NCBI GenBank assembly: GCA_028386065.3
Contig: JAKUCV010002091.1
Location: forward strand, 1 to 64,000
Length of the DNA stretch: 64,000 bases
DNA from: Turnera subulata
Lineage: Eukaryota; Streptophyta; Magnoliopsida; Malpighiales; Passifloraceae
Reading direction: 5' to 3'
The stretch's first letter is position 1. Every line of letters begins with the position of its first letter. This document shows, one piece after another, positions 58,137 to 64,000 of the stretch. Made by a program: the position numbers and the translations under genes. The notes beneath the pieces were generated by a model. That model was not told the DNA's origin and did no database searches. It saw nothing but the letters and a program-made list of their open reading frames with translations.

Positions 58137-59873
58137 TGAACACCCAAATTTGACCCACGAACATTTCACTAAAATTAGATTCTAAACATGCTCATGCTCA
58201 AGGTTAATGAGATGATTTGATTTTGAGTGAAGGCCTGATAGGAATTTAACTTAGTGAAATTAATGTATTTTGATAATCTAAACCTTCATGTGTTTAATCT
58301 TAGGGTTAATGAGATGATTTAACCTTAGGATAAAATGTATAATAAGGTTTATGTGCATTAAAATATGTTGCTTGGGCTCTTCTAGTTATTTTCGACCCAA
58401 TGATATTGAGATGATTTATTTTTGGGTTAAGAATGGGTTTAAAAATCCAAATTAATTCTCCAGAGTTTGTCCAGCCCACTAACACATTTCTTGCAGATCA
58501 ATTTTATAGCTCTGATTTTCCAAATTATCATTTAAGTAGATTTTGTGTTTTTGGTATGATTTTGGGTGTTAATGTGTAATCTTTTGATTATGGAATGATT
58601 TAGGAGAGTGATAATCAAGTAATTGAGTGATTTTGGGTTGATTAGGGGTTGATTATGCGGTAGGATCAAATCAGAGCTGAATTAGGGGGATTTGGGGGTC
58701 GGAAAAGGAAAGAACGAGTGACACGCGGGGTGACCGGCGGTCCTCTCGCGACGACCGCCGTGTGCCGGCGGGCTTCCCCACATGACCGCCGGCCATGGCT
58801 GTCATAAGGAGGATGACGACCGGCAATGGCGGTCATTCCTGCCCAGGATCCCCGAAAATCTCCGATTTTGTTTCTTTTTCGACCCTACGCGATTTTGGAC
58901 CAGATTTTCGGGCATATTCTTCACCATTAAGTAGGTCCATGCCCCTAGGCATCCCAGAATACTATAAATAGGACCCCTCACACACATTTCAAAGGACACA
59001 CAACATTCTTCACATACACACCCATAAGCCTTGAGTGCTTGGAGAAACCCTACTTCTCCAAGCCTAGAAACATATTCTTATGCAGAAACTCTGGTGGAAT
59101 ACCATGGGAAGCATCAAACAAGAAGCCAGCAGCAGTAGCAGGTCAAGAGAAGAAGAGGAAGGAGGCAGATTCAAGCAAATCGGTGGAGAAGAAGTGCTAA
59201 ACCCGTGGAGAGGAGTTCAGTGCAGACAGTCTCAGTATTTCAGCCATATCTAGAGTTGCAGACATCAGTTTGTTGTAATCTTGTTGTCTTTGGAAAGATA
59301 TGAAGTAGTTCTACAACTTTTTTGTTTAGGCCAGACACCAGGTCGACCTCCTTCTTCCCCGAATTCTCTGTTGAAATTCTGCCCATATTCTATTGCGGGA
59401 GTGGTAAGCGCATAGGAGCGAGAGGAGGGCTACATAAGGTAACTCGTTCTGATTCTATTGATTGACTGCTATTGTGAGGTGATGATGATAATGATGCTTT
59501 TGATGATGTGATTGCTGTGATGCCACGACAAGAACTACGTGGGCTTTGAACCCGGTCACCGGCTTACGTAGATGGTCTCTAGTGGTGGAGACTCAAGCCC
59601 AAATATTTTTATTTTCACTTTTTGTTCCGAACCTTCTTTTCCTTCCCCTCCAATTCAATTTATTTTTATGTGATTTGTTCCCACACTTGCACACGCACAC
59701 AAGGCACCCTTGTGCTCTTTAATTGCATAAGATTTTGACCCAACACGGATGGGTGCCTAACACCTTCCCATCCGTGACGAACCCACGATTCCATATCTTT
59801 GGTTCGCCATGAGCGGTTGCCTAAGGAGTCATATGAAGGTTTTTCCCAAGTTTTTCCCTTAATAAAACTTGGG
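58137..59873 (+). mobile_element. Tat/Ogre-like LTR, plus strand, followed by primer site
   Basis: Starts TGAACACCCAAATTTGACCC. Contains a GC-rich cluster of 'gaccgcc/ggcggtc' (about 58730-58840), a TATA box 'actataaatagg' at 58961, a Ser-coding-like leader region, and the phrase 'ggtgcctaacaccttcccat' typical of Tat/Ogre LTRs (about 59745). It is followed at 59874 by a primer site, so it is a 5' LTR. The interior is cut at 59939 by another element. Confidence 0.8.
58961..58972 (+). promoter_or_regulatory. TATA box of the Tat-like LTR
   Basis: 'actataaatagg' is a good TATA box in the expected U3 position, just downstream of the GC-rich hairpin cluster. Transcription would run rightward into the primer site. 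Confidence 0.65.
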
Positions 59874-59884
59874 TGGCGACTCCA
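59874..59884 (+). other. Primer-binding site, tRNA-Arg type
   Basis: TGGCGACTCCA follows the LTR. Complementarity to tRNA-Arg here is a known mark of Ogre/Tat elements. Confidence 0.7.
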
Positions 59885-59938
59885 ATGATATGGGATTGAC
59901 CCGAAGAAGAAGGTGAAAAGAATAGGTGAGAAGGCCCA

Positions 59939-61992
59939 TGTCACGCCCCCGCCTAAGCGCGACCGGCCAGGTACCGTGTGCACCATCATCGTGCCACAAG
60001 GCACCCCAAGGCCTATACACAACCTCACAGAAGCTTGTTGCCTCTGCCTCGCGGGTTACTAACAAGAACATGCGCAGCATAAACGGAAACAAACAAGAAT
60101 GCAAAGGCAACAGAAATACCAAAAAGAATTAAACTCCATATCCTCTAATGTTATAGAATTCTGCTACAAGGGGCACTAACTCATACAATGCAAATTATAA
60201 CCTCTTTTAATACAACTAAATAAATAATACAACTCAGCTATACCCATCAGTTTACGCTGCCCGTACTCTCATCCTCGCACCTGAAAAACAAGGGGTGCAA
60301 TTGGGGGGTGAGTCCACTGACTCAGTAAGTACAATCAACTTACTGGCAACAACCAACAATACCAAACAAGCGGCAAATAGCATCCAACAGCAAGGTCAAC
60401 ATCTTGACCAAGCGGCCATCAGCACCGCAAGGTCCATCGTTACATATATAGTATAACATCGATACATATAGTATAGCATCCGTGCAATGCAATGCATGAA
60501 TGTGCAAACGCTTAGCCCTATTATAGGCACATCAGCTCAGCCAAGGCTTTCATCAACATCATCAGCTTAGCACCATAGGTGCATTTCACCAAGCAATTGA
60601 GCATCTACCAAGCAAGTAGCACCATCAATCATCACAAGTAAGCAAACCCCACTTACCAAACCATTAGGCACATCAAGCCATCATCCATCCCTTTGGAACC
60701 CTTAGGCATCTAGGGTTCATACTTCTCTGTAACACACATATAAATATGCATCACAACACAATTCAACCAACCACAACATATAAAGCACAATTAGATCACA
60801 TAAATCAATCTTACAGCATCCCGGGCAGAATCTGCCCTGCACCAGCAGAAGCTTCACCGAGGTTGAATACGAACCTAGAGGCAGAACCGACCTTGGGCAT
60901 CAACATCAAAGTTGTAACCCTGCCTCTTAGCTTTCCATAGCCACTGAGAACACTCAATTCTAAACTATCTAGCTCCAGATATAGCTCCTACACCAACTCG
61001 GATTCCTGCAGCAGGCCTGCTGCAGAACAGTGAACTTGTAGAGCACATAACTCTCTCAGTTCAGCTCCAAAATCTACCAAACCAAACCGGTGCCCAATTA
61101 ACGCTATGGAAGTTAGCTAACTCTGGGCTTTGGTTTCACTCAATTCCAACCCATAGTTTGTCCGGAATCGCTATTTTAGTCGCCAGGGGTCTGATGGCCG
61201 AGAGCAGAACCCCTAGTCTCACTCTCCTCCTTTCCCCTCTTTTCTCTCCTTCTCTCTCTCTCTCACCTATCACGAATTTGGTCTGATCAGAATGAGTGAG
61301 AGCTGCTTACTTCCAGCTCTTAAGTGATGGGAAGTAGGTGACTAAGCACCTACTTGCCACACTTGCCAACTTGGTGCCACTTGCACCAAGTAGCTCTCCA
61401 CCTCATGCTTGTTTTCCACCAATAGAACCATGACACTCAACCTACTAGCTCACACACCAAACACATTCAGCAGCATATTCCCGAGCCACATGTCGAACCC
61501 TGATTGGTCGATTTGGCAAATTACGCATTTACCCTCATCGTACCCAATTGTGCACCGACGGGCACACCAATGCCCGGTTGTGCACCGTTCCGCACCAAAT
61601 CGAACCAACCGATAATCCTCTTGGCCAATCATGCCTCTAGTTAATTTATTACACCAAGTTATCACATTCCTATCATTTCCAACCATTAATTGGCCCATTA
61701 GACAAGTCGAGCACTCGGGACACCAAACTAGGCCAACCGTGCCATCGGACCACTTCGAGCCCATTTCTGTGCACTAGGCAAGGCCTATGCGAACCATCTC
61801 ATCTCAATCCGATATCAATCATGTTACCGAGCCTAAACCCATACCATCATGTACACCCAACATTATCAACATCACCTACTTTCTCTCGAATACCCTATCC
61901 AACCTATACGAACGTGCCGGAAGGACAAGCTACACCCGGATCTCATCATGCAAATACTTCTCTATATTCTAGGGTGTACCTGGGGTATTACA
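59939..61992 (-). repeat. 3' LTR of a minus-strand gypsy element
   Basis: On the minus strand it starts TGTAATACCCC (61992) and ends GGGGGCGTGACA (59939), 2,054 bp. Just upstream on that strand stands 'gaggacgaaattctttg' and a purine/G-rich tract, as before the 3' LTR at 9015. Its terminal 155 bases recur at 63845-64000 with about two differences. Confidence 0.88.
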
Positions 61993-63844
61993 GCACCCCC
62001 TCCTTCAAAGAATTTCGTCCTCGAAATTTAGAAGCCATCATAACCTCAAGGACCACTTCAATCCTTTTGTAACTCTCAATCATCTTCTTAAACCATCTCA
62101 TATGCTATTCTATTGTTCCTCTCTCGCTTCAAGCTCTACCTTTAGTAGGTCACTTATTTATAACTCAATCCTGTATATCTCCAAGTTATTCACCTCGAAA
62201 TTCATTTTCAAGTTCAACCTCAACTCCTTACTTACATACCTCAAATGACATGTCCATTTCATCAATATACATCCGACACTCCTTCATGGTCACTTCTCAT
62301 CATAATCCATTTCACTTACCTCAAATTGTCATATCTCCTACACTCGTAACTCTCATGCCAATCCGTATCACACACCAGCTCGTGTCACATCTCAATCTCA
62401 ATCTTATAAATTATAGTTCTCTCAACTATCAATCACTTCTGACCACGGCACAAATGGATAGGCTAAGCAGTACTTATGCCAAACTTGCTTAATTCATGTC
62501 TTTAAAAACAGTTTCAAAGCAGTAATTGCAAAATCTTCATAAATTGTGGCCACATAGTCAAAGTAGTAAAACTTTGCAATGTACCATTAGCCTTCCAAAT
62601 GTAACCATATAAGTCTCCACTTAACTTCTCGATATGATACATCACTCAATAAGCTACTATAATCCATATACTTATTCTCTCATTGCTAATACTTCTACAT
62701 CTTATTCACTCCACTACGGTGCATTATCCGCTCATTACTATGCCAATTGACCAATAAGGCTATTTACACAAACCGAACCACGAAACTTGCCACTTGCACA
62801 TTCATATGTGCACTAGCACTCTAATCATTAATCAAACCAATTGCCCAAACTAGGCCATAAGGTGCACTACTCTCACACTAATGCACACTAACGCATGCAT
62901 AAGCACACCAATTACACTAGTTAAGCCACCAAGATACCCACTCGGACCAATTGTATATAATCAAGTCGATCATGCTTCCGCTGCGTCACTCCGCTTACCT
63001 CAACTCCTTACCATCTCTTTACATAACTCTTCAATATCGTCTCCCATCCACTTCTAACCTCAAGTATTTCCCATAACAAAAGACATACTCAATTTTCGTT
63101 CAGTTTAAGGTCATAACTCCCAAAAATATATAGTACCTCACAATCACTCCCAAATCGAACGACATACCTCGTCGACATTAATATTCCGCAATCTAACTCC
63201 AAGTAATCCAAACCATCTCTATATAATTCAGGGTGTCAACTTCACTCTAATGTATGCTAAGTACCCAAAACATTCATAACCATCATCTTCATCCATTACT
63301 ACTTAAGGCACTTAAAAGCCTAATGTAAACATGAAACATCCTTCAGTTACAAACTCTGAGCCAACAATCACAGCCTATTCCTTTACACCTTACTCTTCCT
63401 TAGATTCCACGACATTTCCTACTGCCCTTCTGTTACTAATGCCAAACTACAGCCTGCAAAGTGCATCCTTATCTCTTTATGCGCTCACATCTGCTCACAA
63501 ACTTCTCTCAGGTACCTCGATTCTACTCCAGTCCAAACCATCCAATCCATCATAAAACTTGTTCACCCATTTCCGACACTTCTTTAAAATCCACGCAATC
63601 AACTACTTACTTCCTCCACACTTTATTCCCAACTGCTCCATGTCAATACAATTTGTCCACGAGCTTCCCGAACTACACATCAAACAAACATCAAAACACA
63701 GCAACGTATAGTACACATATAGCACATAAAAATAAGACAAGCGCCTCTCACCTATCCCCCAACCTCTAACTTGATGGGTATTAGCCAAGACTCAACAGCC
63801 TATGCCCCGTAGCAAAATTCTATAACAATGCTCCGCTACCATTC
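61993..63844 (-). other. Interior of the LARD-like element, no coding domains
   Basis: Pyrimidine-rich on the plus strand, with no frame longer than about 100 codons and no retroelement motif. It could be strongly decayed coding sequence or a true noncoding interior. Confidence 0.6.
63830..63841 (-). other. Primer-binding site of the LARD-like element
   Basis: Reverse strand TGGTAGCGGAGC, identical to the site at 4279-4290, lies three bases from the LTR end at 63845. Confidence 0.8.
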
Positions 63845-64000
63845 TGTCACGCCCCCGCCTAAGCGCGACCGGCCAGGTACCGTGTGCACCATCATCGTGC
63901 CGCAAGGCACCCCAACGCCTATACACAACCTCACAGAAGCTTGTTGCCTCTGCCTCGCGGGTTACTAACAAGAACATGCGCAGCATAAACGGAAACAAAC
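63845..64000 (-). repeat. 5' LTR of the LARD-like element, partial
   Basis: Matches 59939 onward for 155 bases ('tgtcacgcccccgcctaagc') and is cut by the window end. Confidence 0.88.

Larger units (their letters stand above)
59939..64000 (-). mobile_element. LARD-like non-autonomous gypsy element, runs off the window
   Basis: Order on the minus strand: 5' LTR (64000-63845, partial), primer site TGGTAGCGGAGC, a 1,852-base interior (63844-61993), polypurine tract, 3' LTR (61992-59939). The interior has no gag, protease, RT, RNase H or integrase motif in any frame, only short open frames, so proteins must come from elsewhere. Primer site and tract match those of the coding chromovirus at 1494-11797, which suggests a related Tekay-like helper. 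It lies 55 bases beyond the Tat primer site, a nested insertion. Confidence 0.82.

Noticed and set aside
61450..61764. 104-codon minus-strand frame
   Set aside because: Inside the LTR of the LARD-like element and without retroelement or host motifs.

Overview
The window is nuclear DNA from a flowering plant, almost certainly a eudicot. It holds intron-rich or single-exon plant genes with GT-AG introns, set among layered LTR retrotransposons, LINE fragments, tRNA-derived SINEs and a MITE. Nothing prokaryotic is present. The species cannot be fixed from the sequence alone.

Layout. 1-11917: a Ty3/gypsy chromovirus (1494-11797, intact 5-bp target duplication, two 2.78-kb LTRs, stop-riddled gag-pol) sits inside an older related LTR. 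11918-14791: AT-rich spacer with a SINE, then the leader of the main gene. 14792-30074: a 17-exon gene for a 2,314-residue CW/AWS/SET/post-SET histone methyltransferase of the ASHH2/SDG8/EFS type. 31640-33390: LINE remnant. 34078-34981 (minus): two-exon TCHQD-class glutathione S-transferase. 37226-37645: Tourist-like MITE. 37760-39475: a second LINE end, duplicated around an N. 40736-42172: mitochondrial-type P-class PPR protein.

43638-53525 (minus) is a small tandem family of At1g11050-like receptor kinases with a SPARK-type ectodomain. The first copy is intact, the second carries a +1 frameshift, and the third has lost its start codon and is cut off in the kinase domain, with an LTR end close to the break. 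An N at 52581 splits an exact 261-bp duplication that looks like an assembly error.

53822-64000 is repeat-only: a decayed Ty1/copia 3' end, two Tat/Ogre-like LTRs in inverted orientation, between them an array of GC-capped quasi-palindromes, and a gypsy element (59939 to beyond the window) whose 1.85-kb interior has no recognisable gag-pol (LARD-like).

ASHH2, TCHQD and the PPR gene recall, from memory, the Arabidopsis chromosome 1 neighbourhood around At1g77290-At1g77360, so the genic core is probably an old conserved block. The most unusual signals are the palindrome array at 56230-57000, the shared non-canonical primer site of two gypsy elements, and a degenerate internal repeat in the ASHH2 N-terminal half.
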